Below are positions 16,564-23,745 of a stretch of DNA of 45,195 bases, one piece after another; positions within the stretch are counted from its first letter, which is position 1; every line of letters begins with the position of its first letter. The notes under the pieces are model-generated. The model was not told the origin of the DNA, ran no database searches, and saw nothing but the letters and a program-made list of their open reading frames with translations. The position numbers and the translations under genes are program-made. Location of the stretch: positions 1-45,195 of IMG/VR virus record IMGVR_UViG_3300044712_000404, one strand, 5' to 3'. Source of the stretch: a virus.

Positions 16564-18163
16564 TGTTGGGATCGAGGCCAATGGCCTGGGCGACGTTGGG
16601 GTTCTTGGTTGGATCGAGGAGAGGGGTCCCGGCGAGCTGGCCAGCCTGATCCACGAGGGACTGCTGAGTCTGCTGCTGCTGGGCGGCCTGCTTGGCCTGG
16701 GCCTGCATCTCGGGGCTGATGATCAGCTCGAGTGGGTCGATGCCTTCGGAGGCGAACAGGCGCTTCAGGAACTCGTCGGCCGACACCTTCTGCATGAAGA
16801 TCTCGGGGCCGAAGACCTGCTGGATGGTGCCGGCGACCCGGATCAGGGCCTCCCTATCCTGGCCACGGCCCACGCCGTCCAGGCCTGCTACCACCGTGGG
16901 CAGCACGAAGCCCTTGGGCAGCTTGGGCAGCTGGCCCTTCCTCTGCAGGACGGACAGCTTGCGCTTCAGGTAGGGGGCCACGACCTCGGTGGTCAGGGTC
17001 CCCAGGATGCCTCCCAGCTGCTCCATCACCTCCTGCTGGACGTACCGGACCTCCTCGGCTGTGGTGCGCTCGGACTGCCGGACGCTCAGGATCAGGAAGG
17101 CCTCGGAGAGGGACTTGGTCAGGGCCTGGATCATCTGGAAGGCCGTGGCGAAGTCGGCCTGCTTGCCGGTCACCACCGGGACCAGGTCCTCGGGGCGGCC
17201 GACCAGGACGTCTCCATTCTGGGCCTGGACAAACTCGGCCGGCTTGGTGATGGCGCCGGGGTTGAGCAGGTAGAGAATCTTGGCAGCGGCGGCAGAGCCC
17301 TCGACCAGGGACTGGGTGAGGCCCTCAAGGCTCTGGAGATCCCCGATGAACTCCTCGACCCGGCCACGGCCATAGTTCTCGCCGTCGACCACGTTGAACC
17401 GGACGGGGATCCAGGCGGGGGCGTCGGCCGGGGACATACCCTCGGAGCCCACCACCTTCTCGCCGTCGATCTCCTGATGCCAGCGCCAGTTGCCGTCCTC
17501 GAGCTTGGCCCAGGTGTAGACCAGGACTGAGTTCTCCGTGAGGGTGATCTCGGTCACAGAGGAGGGGCCAGCGGAGTCGCTCTGGACGTCGTTGGCTTTC
17601 TTCTCCTCGGTGCGGTACCTCTCGGGAAGGGTCTCCCGGTCCATAGCCTCGACGGTCACGATCTCAATCGGCCGGCTGTTCCCGTCCCGCAGGCAGACGA
17701 ATCTGTTGAGGGGGTAGAACTTGAGGCCGTCCTTGTGGTCGAAGAGGAGGCCGTTGCCTGTGGCCACCGCGTGGCGGATAGCTTGCGTCAGGATGACCCG
17801 ATCCATCGAGCCGGTGATGGCCTGGTTGATGATCCGCTCCATCTTGCTGAGCTTCTCGTCAGCCTCGGAACGCATCTTGGCGTTGAGCTCAGGGTTCTCG
17901 ACGAAGATGCCGTCCGAGATCTGCAGCTTGAAGAAGGACGTGTTCACAGGGAACAGGGCCATCATCAGCTTGGAGGCCATCACGTTGACCCCCTTGGCCC
18001 CCATGCTCTGCCAGGGGGTGGGCAGCGTGGAGCCTTCGGAGTGGCCGGACGGAGCCAGCAGGTACGGCAGGGAGAGCGTGGTGGCCCGCCGGGCAGCGTC
18101 CAGGAACTCAGTCCGGTCGCTCGAGAGAGTCTCGTAGCGGGAGGCAGCAGTACGGTCTCTCAC
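16505..18163 (-). CDS. Portal / head-tail connector (T7 gp8-like)
   Basis: The protein has 552 residues, against 536 for T7 gp8. Family hallmarks are SRYETLSSDRTEFLDAARRA near the N-terminus, TPWQSMGAKGVNVMASKLMM and ALFPVNTSFFKL. Other typical parts are NRFVCLRDGNSRPIEIVTVE in the middle and a QEVMEQLGGILGTL-type helix near residue 390. The dodecamer sits at one capsid vertex, nucleates assembly and forms the DNA packaging channel with the large terminase. The C-terminal tail is Gln/Ala/Pro-rich and low-complexity. The start is GTG, overlapping the stop of the preceding small gene (GTGA). Confidence 0.95.
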   Translation of the reverse strand: MRDRTAASRYETLSSDRTEFLDAARRATTLSLPYLLAPSGHSEGSTLPTPWQSMGAKGVNVMASKLMMALFPVNTSFFKLQISDGIFVENPELNAKMRSEADEKLSKMERIINQAITGSMDRVILTQAIRHAVATGNGLLFDHKDGLKFYPLNRFVCLRDGNSRPIEIVTVEAMDRETLPERYRTEEKKANDVQSDSAGPSSVTEITLTENSVLVYTWAKLEDGNWRWHQEIDGEKVVGSEGMSPADAPAWIPVRFNVVDGENYGRGRVEEFIGDLQSLEGLTQSLVEGSAAAAKILYLLNPGAITKPAEFVQAQNGDVLVGRPEDLVPVVTGKQADFATAFQMIQALTKSLSEAFLILSVRQSERTTAEEVRYVQQEVMEQLGGILGTLTTEVVAPYLKRKLSVLQRKGQLPKLPKGFVLPTVVAGLDGVGRGQDREALIRVAGTIQQVFGPEIFMQKVSADEFLKRLFASEGIDPLELIISPEMQAQAKQAAQQQQTQQSLVDQAGQLAGTPLLDPTKNPNVAQAIGLDPNNVQAVQAPAAPAPAAGGAG

Positions 18164-18369
18164 TGCTTACCTCCTGCGAGGGGGATCATGAGGCGACTGG
18201 TCCCCTTCGAGGCGAGGCGGGGCCGACTGCGTTGTGAGCTGGTGAGGCGGACGAGGCCGGCACCGGTGGGAGCCTGGGCCATCCAGGCGGGAAGGCCGGG
18301 CGCTGCCGGCGGTGGCTTAGGAGGCGGTGGCGGCTTGGGCGGGGAGGGAGTGGAGGGGGCTGCGCACAT
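18160..18369 (-). CDS. Small proline-rich protein upstream of the portal gene
   Basis: The protein has 69 residues: MCAAP followed by a polyproline stretch (PPKPPPPPKPPPAAPG), then a basic region. Its stop overlaps the portal start by 4 nt, which suggests translational coupling. Small proline-rich proteins with a Cys near the N-terminus are, from memory, common next to the portal gene in cyanopodoviruses, but I cannot assign a function. It is in the position of T7 genes 7.3/7.7. Confidence 0.65.
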   Translation of the reverse strand: MCAAPSTPSPPKPPPPPKPPPAAPGLPAWMAQAPTGAGLVRLTSSQRSRPRLASKGTSRLMIPLAGGKQ

Positions 18370-18371
18370 GT

Positions 18372-18878
18372 CTACGGGGCGATGGTGAGTCGGGTGGAGC
18401 CCGGAGATCGCCGCCTGGCCCGCTGGGAGTTCGGCCCCAGGGGATCCCCCAGGACCGGCACGGGTGCCGAGGTGACGATCTTCGTGGCGGCCCGCTTGGC
18501 TGAGGAAGCGGACGGAGGCTGGTAGTTCTTGTTGATCTGCCAGTAGGAGAGGACCTTCCCGCCGTAGGTGTCGGTGCCGGCTTCCTCGGCCCAGTCGCCC
18601 TCAGCCTGGACCCCAGACTCCCGGAGGAAGCTGTTGATGTCCGAGGGGCCGTAGCCCTGCTGGACCGCAGCCTCGTAGGCCTGGGTGTTGAAGACCTGGT
18701 TGGCCCCGAACCCACCCAGCGGCATCTGGGACTTCTGGCCGCGGGAGTCGAGCCCCTGGGGATTCAGGGCGTTGGCCTGGGCAGCGGCCTGCCCCTGCAG
18801 GGTGCGGATGGGGTTGGTGGGCTGGCCCAGGAGCGAGCCGCTGTAGAAGGCGTCGCTGAGGGAACGGGAGGTGGCCAT
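18372..18878 (-). CDS. Possible minor tail/head protein (T7 gp7.3 position)
   Basis: The protein has 168 residues. The N-terminus is Ser/Gln/Gly/Asn-rich (SDAFYSGSLLGQPTNPIRTL). A short motif in the middle (QQGYGPSDINSFLRESG) resembles a helical bundle. The C-terminus is basic (SAKRAATKIV, SQRARRR). T7 gp7.3 is a small tail protein needed for adsorption and lies just before the portal gene; the role here is inferred from position only. It overlaps the upstream small gene by one base. Confidence 0.65.
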   Translation of the reverse strand: MATSRSLSDAFYSGSLLGQPTNPIRTLQGQAAAQANALNPQGLDSRGQKSQMPLGGFGANQVFNTQAYEAAVQQGYGPSDINSFLRESGVQAEGDWAEEAGTDTYGGKVLSYWQINKNYQPPSASSAKRAATKIVTSAPVPVLGDPLGPNSQRARRRSPGSTRLTIAP

Positions 18879-19051
18879 CAGGAGAGATCAGCGTCGAGGG
18901 GCGAGTGGTTCAGGGCCCCCCTGAGCCGGCGGCAGATGTCCACCTGACCAGCACGGAAGGCGAACTCCTTCTCGGAGAGGGCAATGGGTGGGTAGGTGTC
19001 AGGGAAGGCTTGGATCAGCTGCTCGACGAGGATGCGGAGGGAGTCAGCCAT
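18878..19051 (-). CDS. Small helical protein of unknown function
   Basis: The protein has 57 residues, starting at an ATG at 19051 just inside the 3' end of the HNH gene. It contains two probable helices (SLRILVEQLIQAF and EKEFAFRAGQVDICRRLRGA). I do not recognise a family. It opens the head gene block, and the upstream HNH gene overlaps it by a few bases. Confidence 0.6.
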   Translation of the reverse strand: MADSLRILVEQLIQAFPDTYPPIALSEKEFAFRAGQVDICRRLRGALNHSPLDADLS

Positions 19052-19496
19052 GAGCTTCAAGATAGGAGATTGCGGACTGCAAAACGTTAGGATCCTCTCG
19101 CGCCATCCCTAGGAGAGAATTACAGTGAGAGCAGAGAAGAGCTCGAACTTTACCAGTTCGGTGTGAATGGTCAACTACGAGCTTGCCGTGGGTTGTGGGT
19201 GGGCCACCGCAGCAGCCACATTTTCCTCCTTGACTCGAAAGCATGGAACTGTAATCCGAAGATGACAGCCCGTACTTTTTGAGAAGGTGAGACTCTCTGG
19301 CTTTGTCTGGACAGTAACGTTTCCTGGCCAGGGCGTTTCTTCTAGCGTTGTCCTGGTGTGCCTTACACCGTCTATTCCAGCAAGGCTTGCACCAGGAGTA
19401 TAGTCCATCCTTCATCTTAGAGTTCTTGTAAAACTCCGATGCGGGCTTTTCCTGGCGACAGTCCTTGCAGGTCTTAACCGTACGATGGCAGGTCAC
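19044..19496 (-). CDS. Freestanding HNH endonuclease, endonuclease VII type, after nrdB
   Basis: The protein has 150 residues. The N-terminus has a zinc-ribbon-like CKDCRQEKPASEF with a second CKPC. The catalytic part carries CGCCGGPP, LVVDHSHRTGKVRALLCSHC and NSLLGMAREDP, the signature of the recombination endonuclease VII/HNH family. GTG start at 19496, overlapping the nrdB stop by 23 nt. The base composition is visibly more AT-rich than most neighbours. Such genes are usually mobile and cut a related sequence in rival phages. Here it sits at the boundary between nrdB and the head genes. Confidence 0.9.
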   Translation of the reverse strand: MTCHRTVKTCKDCRQEKPASEFYKNSKMKDGLYSWCKPCWNRRCKAHQDNARRNALARKRYCPDKARESHLLKKYGLSSSDYSSMLSSQGGKCGCCGGPPTTHGKLVVDHSHRTGKVRALLCSHCNSLLGMAREDPNVLQSAISYLEAHG

Positions 19497-20196
19497 AATT
19501 TGAGGCCTCGAAGAAAGCGGGCATCCGGGCCGGCCTGGTGAAGGCCAGCTCGGGAGCCTTGCCCCGGGCGTAGAGGTTGTTGGAGGCTCTGATCCAAAAG
19601 TCCTTGCTCAGCTGGCCTTCGCCTGCGAGCTTGTCGAACATCCAGTGGACCGTGGACTTCCGCAGAGCATTGAGACTTGGTGAGGGCTTAAGTCCCAGTT
19701 CCGTTGCAACCATGTGATGCCCTGCGACATGGGCTCTCTCGTCACGGGAGATGTCTGCAGAGACGGTGCGTATTCCAATGTCTCCGGCAAAGCGGAAGAA
19801 GGGTAGCAGGACGAAGAAGATGGATCGCTCAAGGATGGCAGCCTTCAGGATTGGGTGGTCAGGATGCTGAATCCAGGCGTCACGAATCTGGAGTCCAGTC
19901 CTCTCAAACTGCTCGTCCGACCCGTGAGCAGCCACCACGAAGCTGAGAGCCTGATCATGCCTCTCCTCATCCTCCATGTTGGATCTGAGGGCATCTTCAA
20001 CTCCGGGTGTGGAAGGCAGATCTTTCTGGAGACCTGAGGCCAAAAGATCCCTGACTGGCAGTTCAAGGTGACGAAGCGCAAGGCAACGGTGCAGGGTAGG
20101 AAGAACACCAGGACGGAGAGAGCCGGCAGTTACCGGAGAAGGAGACCACTTCCTTTTGGAAGCTGTGATTTGGTCATAGTGGGAGCGGAACGCCAT
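19474..20196 (-). CDS. nrdB: Ribonucleotide reductase small subunit (short class I NrdB-type ferritin-like protein)
   Basis: The protein has 240 residues, shorter than typical R2 proteins (about 350). Metal ligand motifs of the R2 fold can be read: a possible first carboxylate in RHLELP, ExxH in NMEDEERHDQAL, a Glu in KAAILERSIFFVLL, and ExxH in ISRDERAHVAGH. The residue four after the first His, where R2 usually has the radical Tyr, is Leu here. This fits short cyanopodovirus RNRs that have been reclassified from class II to class I (established from work on phage P-SSP7, cited from memory). With NrdA it makes dNTPs for phage DNA. It is flanked by two HNH genes and overlaps both. Confidence 0.8.
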   Translation of the reverse strand: MAFRSHYDQITASKRKWSPSPVTAGSLRPGVLPTLHRCLALRHLELPVRDLLASGLQKDLPSTPGVEDALRSNMEDEERHDQALSFVVAAHGSDEQFERTGLQIRDAWIQHPDHPILKAAILERSIFFVLLPFFRFAGDIGIRTVSADISRDERAHVAGHHMVATELGLKPSPSLNALRKSTVHWMFDKLAGEGQLSKDFWIRASNNLYARGKAPELAFTRPARMPAFFEASNCDLPSYG

Positions 20197-20560
20197 GAAC
20201 GTGTGAGGGTCGTAGAAGGTACGAATGAGCAGCTTGAAGGAGGTCTGCTCTATCCTGAAAGTGGCCCAGCCCTAGGTTGCATCTGTGGCAGAGCAATCCC
20301 CTGACTTCGCCAGTGTTATGATTGTGATCTACGCAGAACTCATTCCTGTTGCACCCAGGAGTCGGCGCTCCGCAGATAGCGCAGCAAAGTCCCTGGAGAT
20401 AGAAGATCGCATTATGCTCGTCGAGGGAGAGATTGAAGTTACGCTTCAAGTGAGCGGCGCGATACTTCTCTGGGTTGCTCTTCCTTTCCAGCTGGCGAGC
20501 TGCTTTGCGCTTGGCGTGATACAGCCTGTCGTACTCGCGCTTCTTCTCCCTGTCTCTCAC
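20174..20560 (-). CDS. Freestanding HNH endonuclease, endonuclease VII type, between nrdA and nrdB
   Basis: The protein has 128 residues. A basic N-terminus (REKKREYDRLYHAKRKAARQ) is followed by CAICGAP, FCVDHNHNTGEVRGLLCHRC and NLGLGHFQDR, the endonuclease VII-type HNH signature. The GTG start overlaps the nrdA stop (GTGA) and the 3' end overlaps nrdB by 23 nt, so it is co-translated with the reductase genes. It separates the two subunits of one enzyme without breaking either. The second such gene follows nrdB, and the two differ greatly in sequence. Confidence 0.9.
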   Translation of the reverse strand: MRDREKKREYDRLYHAKRKAARQLERKSNPEKYRAAHLKRNFNLSLDEHNAIFYLQGLCCAICGAPTPGCNRNEFCVDHNHNTGEVRGLLCHRCNLGLGHFQDRADLLQAAHSYLLRPSHVHGVPLPL

Positions 20561-21954
20561 TCCGAACAGCCTCCATCTTCAGAACTGCAGAAGCCAGCCA
20601 CAACCTCCTCGTCGTCATCTTCGAGCGGCGTGAACTGGAACCAGCTGGCGTCCTCTCCCAGAATGCCCAAGGCGTCGTCCTTGGCCTGGGTGTCGGGGGC
20701 AACCTGCAGGGCATAGTACAGGCTGGTCTGGGGCCCGGCGAGCCACTCCTCCAGGAACGCCCGGTCGTAGGTGACCTGGTCGGACCAGGAGTTGAAGCTG
20801 TAGCCGTGAAAGAGGCCGGTCCAAGTAAATGCATCTACGATGCCGTCCGCGACCCCCTGGTAGACCTCCCAACCCACCTCCGAAGCGATCTCAACATTCG
20901 GTGGATACTCATAGGTCTGAACTCCGAACGTCCCAGAATCACGATCAGTGTGACGGCGGATAGGAGGAGCCAGCTCGGGAGTGCAAGCGAAGCCATTGCG
21001 ATCGACGCTCCGATAAGAGCAAGAAGCAGTAGGGGCGATAGCGAACGCACGCTCAAACCCAGCTTCACGAGCGATCGCAGCAGCGGCGAAGATGGCTCGC
21101 TCCAGGCAATCCCAGATGATGTGGGCCTTGCGGCTGGTGCAGTCACGGAACTCTTTATACTTGACTCCTTCCTGTGCAAGGAAGTTGGCAAGCCCGAGGA
21201 TTCCGAGTCCCACCTGTTTATCCTCAGCAGGGCTTCGATACACGCCACTCTCTCCCACTCCCGTGAGCGGGTGCAGCTCAACGAGTGAACGCATACCCTC
21301 GGTAAAAGCACCTTCCAGATCCCCAATGGAGCACTGGCCAAGATTGACGTGCTGCAGAAGGCAGGTTCCCCGATGTGGAAGATACACTTCGAGGCAGACG
21401 TTCCCGTAGATGCGTCGTCCGTTCTGGTCGTATTTGATCTTGTTGAGCCAGAGATCGCCAGAAGCGATGGCCTTGAGAGTTGCATTGATCAGCTCGGGAG
21501 AAGAGTTCTCCAGGAAGTCCTCGTCCACGTCGAGGCACCGCTTGACCCAGGGGAGCTCGGATCGGGAGGCCTGGATGAACTCGAGTGCATCCTTGTGGAA
21601 GTAGTCCAGGTGGAGGGTGATGGCCCCGTTCTTGAAGGTACCACCCCGCCGGAGGATCTCGTTGAGGGTCGAGTAGATCTTGGCGAAGGAGACTGGCCCG
21701 GAGGCGGTCAGGCCCCGTCCGTTCTCGTCGCCCCGGGGGCGCAGCTTGGAGAGGTGGATGGAGACCCCAGCCCCGTTGCGGAGGGCGTAGGAGGCGAAGC
21801 GCCAGGAGTCCTCGATGCCGTCCGGCCCTTCCATCCGGTCCTCCACCACGAACACCGTGCAGGAGACCGGGAGGCGCCCATCAGGACTGTCGACCCAGGA
21901 CTGGACGCGACCGGTGCGGGAGATGAACTTGGAGACTGGGGTGGTCGGGCTCAT
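20557..21954 (-). CDS. nrdA: Ribonucleotide reductase large subunit (short cyanopodovirus-type NrdA)
   Basis: The protein has 465 residues from the ATG at 21954, where it overlaps the preceding small gene (ATGA). Active-site features are a Cys in LPVSCTVFVVED, the GAGVSIHLSKLRPRG loop and the finger loop YGNVCLEVYLP with the N-x-C-x-E triad. PTASCSYRS near residue 330 corresponds to the usual phosphate-binding PTGT-type loop. The C-terminal tail has two cysteines (FCSSEDGGCSE), likely redox-active. At 465 residues it is much shorter than cellular NrdA and lacks an N-terminal ATP cone. Such proteins were once annotated as class II; the NrdB-like gene nearby argues for class I. Confidence 0.88.
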   Translation of the reverse strand: MSPTTPVSKFISRTGRVQSWVDSPDGRLPVSCTVFVVEDRMEGPDGIEDSWRFASYALRNGAGVSIHLSKLRPRGDENGRGLTASGPVSFAKIYSTLNEILRRGGTFKNGAITLHLDYFHKDALEFIQASRSELPWVKRCLDVDEDFLENSSPELINATLKAIASGDLWLNKIKYDQNGRRIYGNVCLEVYLPHRGTCLLQHVNLGQCSIGDLEGAFTEGMRSLVELHPLTGVGESGVYRSPAEDKQVGLGILGLANFLAQEGVKYKEFRDCTSRKAHIIWDCLERAIFAAAAIAREAGFERAFAIAPTASCSYRSVDRNGFACTPELAPPIRRHTDRDSGTFGVQTYEYPPNVEIASEVGWEVYQGVADGIVDAFTWTGLFHGYSFNSWSDQVTYDRAFLEEWLAGPQTSLYYALQVAPDTQAKDDALGILGEDASWFQFTPLEDDDEEVVAGFCSSEDGGCSE

Positions 21955-22109
21955 GTGAGGTTTTCGGTGACGCGAGAAATGGGCTGGTGTTCGCCGCACC
22001 AGATGTTCACTCCAACAACAGGGAAGCAGCAGTTGTGGGGTGGGTACCGGCGGCAGACTCCCTCTTGGCTGTCGTAGAACTGGCACGACTTGCAGGTTGG
22101 TTGTTTCAT
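21951..22109 (-). CDS. Small cysteine-rich protein, probably zinc-binding
   Basis: The protein has 52 residues, in the gap between the MazG-like and nrdA genes, overlapping both (TGATG and ATGA). Cysteines occur as CKSCQFYDSQEGVC, then NCCF and WCGEHQP. The pattern of C-x2-C, an aromatic, C-R-x-PP and a C-terminal WCGE is, from memory, recurrent in small phage zinc-binding proteins of unknown function. The overlaps on both sides suggest translational coupling. It may be a small nucleic-acid or protein-binding factor. Confidence 0.72.
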   Translation of the reverse strand: MKQPTCKSCQFYDSQEGVCRRYPPHNCCFPVVGVNIWCGEHQPISRVTENLT

Positions 22110-22459
22110 CAGACCAGGTCCTCCAGGTTCGGCTCTCGATAGTCGGGTCCCTTCAGGATCTTACCGTCCTCCCGGCGGATGGGCTTGCCGTCCGGTCCCA
22201 GCTTGCTCATGTTCGACTCGAAGACTCGGGTCAGGGCCGTGTCGAGGTCCCAGCCCATGGCGGCGGCGAACTGGAAGCAGACGAAGACGAGGTCGGCCAG
22301 CTCCTTGAGGGTGTGGGTGGGGTCACCTTCTTCTCCTGCATCACAGAACTCCAGGTACTCCTCAGCGATCAGCGTGTACTGGAACTGTGCAGCATCCGGG
22401 TTCGGAGTCGGCACCTCGAACGCCTTGCGCCAGAGGAGGGCTTCGGTGAGGTGGCTCAC
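22109..22459 (-). CDS. mazG: MazG-like nucleotide pyrophosphohydrolase
   Basis: The protein has 116 residues of the all-alpha NTP pyrophosphatase fold. The metal-binding motif EEYLEFCDA and, about 20 residues later, ELADLVFVCFQFA correspond to the EExxE and ExxD motifs of MazG/HisE enzymes. The C-terminus has SNMSKLGPDGKPIRREDG and GKILKGPDYREPNL, typical of single-domain phage versions. It probably hydrolyses a nucleoside triphosphate to the monophosphate, either to clean the dNTP pool or to alter the host nucleotide pool. It lies next to nrdA and the DNA polymerase block. Confidence 0.85.
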   Translation of the reverse strand: MSHLTEALLWRKAFEVPTPNPDAAQFQYTLIAEEYLEFCDAGEEGDPTHTLKELADLVFVCFQFAAAMGWDLDTALTRVFESNMSKLGPDGKPIRREDGKILKGPDYREPNLEDLV

Positions 22460-22746
22460 TTGCGAGCCTCTTGGTTGAGACGATTCTCGACCAGCTTTGC
22501 ATAGCCGGCAATGTCATGCCAGCTGTCGGCGTAGTTGGGATCCCCATTCACGATGCGTCCGATCTTGTGGAAGATCATATCGATCGCTTCTTGCTGATCG
22601 GGAGCCAGAGTTTTGGTGCGCCGGTACAGGGCATCCGTCAACACTGCCTTCAGATCTTGGGTCACCTCAGCATGTCCAGGGAAGTCCCCATACCGCTTGC
22701 CACGCTCGGCAAGGGTAGCAGACACATCACTTGTCGGGGCGGTCAT
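22456..22746 (-). CDS. DUF6378-like phage protein
   Basis: The protein has 96 residues. I choose the ATG at 22746 (MTAPTSDVSATLAERGKRYG) because conserved sequence starts there; the reading frame extends upstream with low-complexity sequence in another gene. The motifs RGKRYGDFPGHAEVTQDL and MIFHKIGRIVNGDPNYADSW then HDIAGYAKLVENRL are typical of a widespread phage family recorded, from memory, as DUF6378. It is usually found near nucleotide metabolism and MazG-like genes and often linked to an all-alpha fold. The function is unknown. It overlaps the MazG-like gene by four bases. Confidence 0.72.
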   Translation of the reverse strand: MTAPTSDVSATLAERGKRYGDFPGHAEVTQDLKAVLTDALYRRTKTLAPDQQEAIDMIFHKIGRIVNGDPNYADSWHDIAGYAKLVENRLNQEARK

Positions 22747-23014
22747 TGGGGAAGAACTCAGCGTAGGTTGGGTTGCGACGGATGGCTCGGAGCTCCCAGG
22801 CTCGAAGTCCCCGTCCGATCCAGTCGTTTCGAAAAGAGCGTCGAGTAATTCGGAGAGAGGCAAGAAGCCAGAGGCCCGCCCATGCACGTTCGGTGGAAAC
22901 GGAGAGTTGTTGAGCCTTGAGAGTGAGGTAGACCGGGACATTGGGATCAGAGAGGATGACGAGGAAGGGGAGGCTGACCAGCAGCCACATCTCGATCAGG
23001 TGGAGGGTGTCCAT
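22727..23014 (-). CDS. Small protein with one membrane segment
   Basis: The protein has 95 residues from the ATG at 23014, inside the 3' end of the exonuclease gene. A membrane segment lies near the N-terminus (about 6-22, LIEMWLLVSLPFLVILS), followed by a second hydrophobic patch (RAWAGLWLLASL) and a basic stretch (RITRRSFRNDWIGRGLRAW). The upstream codons in this frame are arginine-rich and look like antisense shadow, so I exclude them. No family recognised. It overlaps both neighbours in different frames. Confidence 0.5.
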   Translation of the reverse strand: MDTLHLIEMWLLVSLPFLVILSDPNVPVYLTLKAQQLSVSTERAWAGLWLLASLRITRRSFRNDWIGRGLRAWELRAIRRNPTYAEFFPNDRPDK

Positions 23015-23745
23015 AGGATGGGGCTGCGGTCTTTCCAGTTGTACTCGCCTGGGCGGAGAATGCGAGCGAGGCGGGCGTTCTGGAGAGCGTCTGCTTCCGT
23101 AAGCCCTGCCTTCACGTAGGCGGCCACCACAGCCTCCCACCAGAGCTCAGGAGGGGCCTTGTCGAGGATGGCCTTGGCCTTGACCGCCCCGATGCCGGGA
23201 CAGCCCTTGTAGCCGTCCACAGGGTCCCCTGTGAGGACCTGCTGGAAGAAGAAGCGGTCGCACTCGAGTGGGGTCGGGTGGACCTCCTCCGAGCCGTTCC
23301 ACTGGCGGCAGGAGATCTGACGCAGGTCCTTGTCCGCGGAGATCAGGACCACGTTCTGCTCGGTCAGGTGGCATCGCAGGCCCAGAAGGTCGTCGGCTTC
23401 GAGGCCTTCCTGGAGGTGAGACTTGGGATGCTCCAGGGCCCACTTGACGAGCCGGTAGAACCCCAGGGGCTTCCGCTTGTTGCGGTGTCCCTTGTAGTCG
23501 GGGTCCACGTCCTTTCGGAAGTTGTTTCGCCCCGTGAAGAAGAGCTCGACGTTGTCACACTGGAAGTGCTCGATCCAGAGGTCGATGGTCCTCTGAAAAG
23601 TGTGGAGAGCCTGCGGGAAGTTGCTCGACACCATGTGCCAGTCCCCGTACTCGACCTCCACTTCGGAGGCCTGACAGGCAGTGTAGGCGGGGGTGTCCGC
23701 GTCAATGAGAAGGATGTCGGGTCTTTTCAATGGCAGTCTGCCCAT
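22996..23745 (-). CDS. 5'-3' exonuclease (T7 gp6-like, FEN family)
   Basis: The protein has 249 residues. Metal-binding acidic residues are in ILLIDADTPAYTA near the N-terminus, in LEADDLLGLRC and in LISADKDLRQI. The helix-hairpin-helix-like region is TGDPVDGYKGCPGIGAVKAK with conserved Asp and Gly. In T7 the gp6 exonuclease removes primers and degrades host DNA for reuse. The order polymerase then exonuclease matches T7 genes 5 and 6. The start overlaps the polymerase 3' end by 19 nt. Confidence 0.9.
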   Translation of the reverse strand: MGRLPLKRPDILLIDADTPAYTACQASEVEVEYGDWHMVSSNFPQALHTFQRTIDLWIEHFQCDNVELFFTGRNNFRKDVDPDYKGHRNKRKPLGFYRLVKWALEHPKSHLQEGLEADDLLGLRCHLTEQNVVLISADKDLRQISCRQWNGSEEVHPTPLECDRFFFQQVLTGDPVDGYKGCPGIGAVKAKAILDKAPPELWWEAVVAAYVKAGLTEADALQNARLARILRPGEYNWKDRSPILWTPST

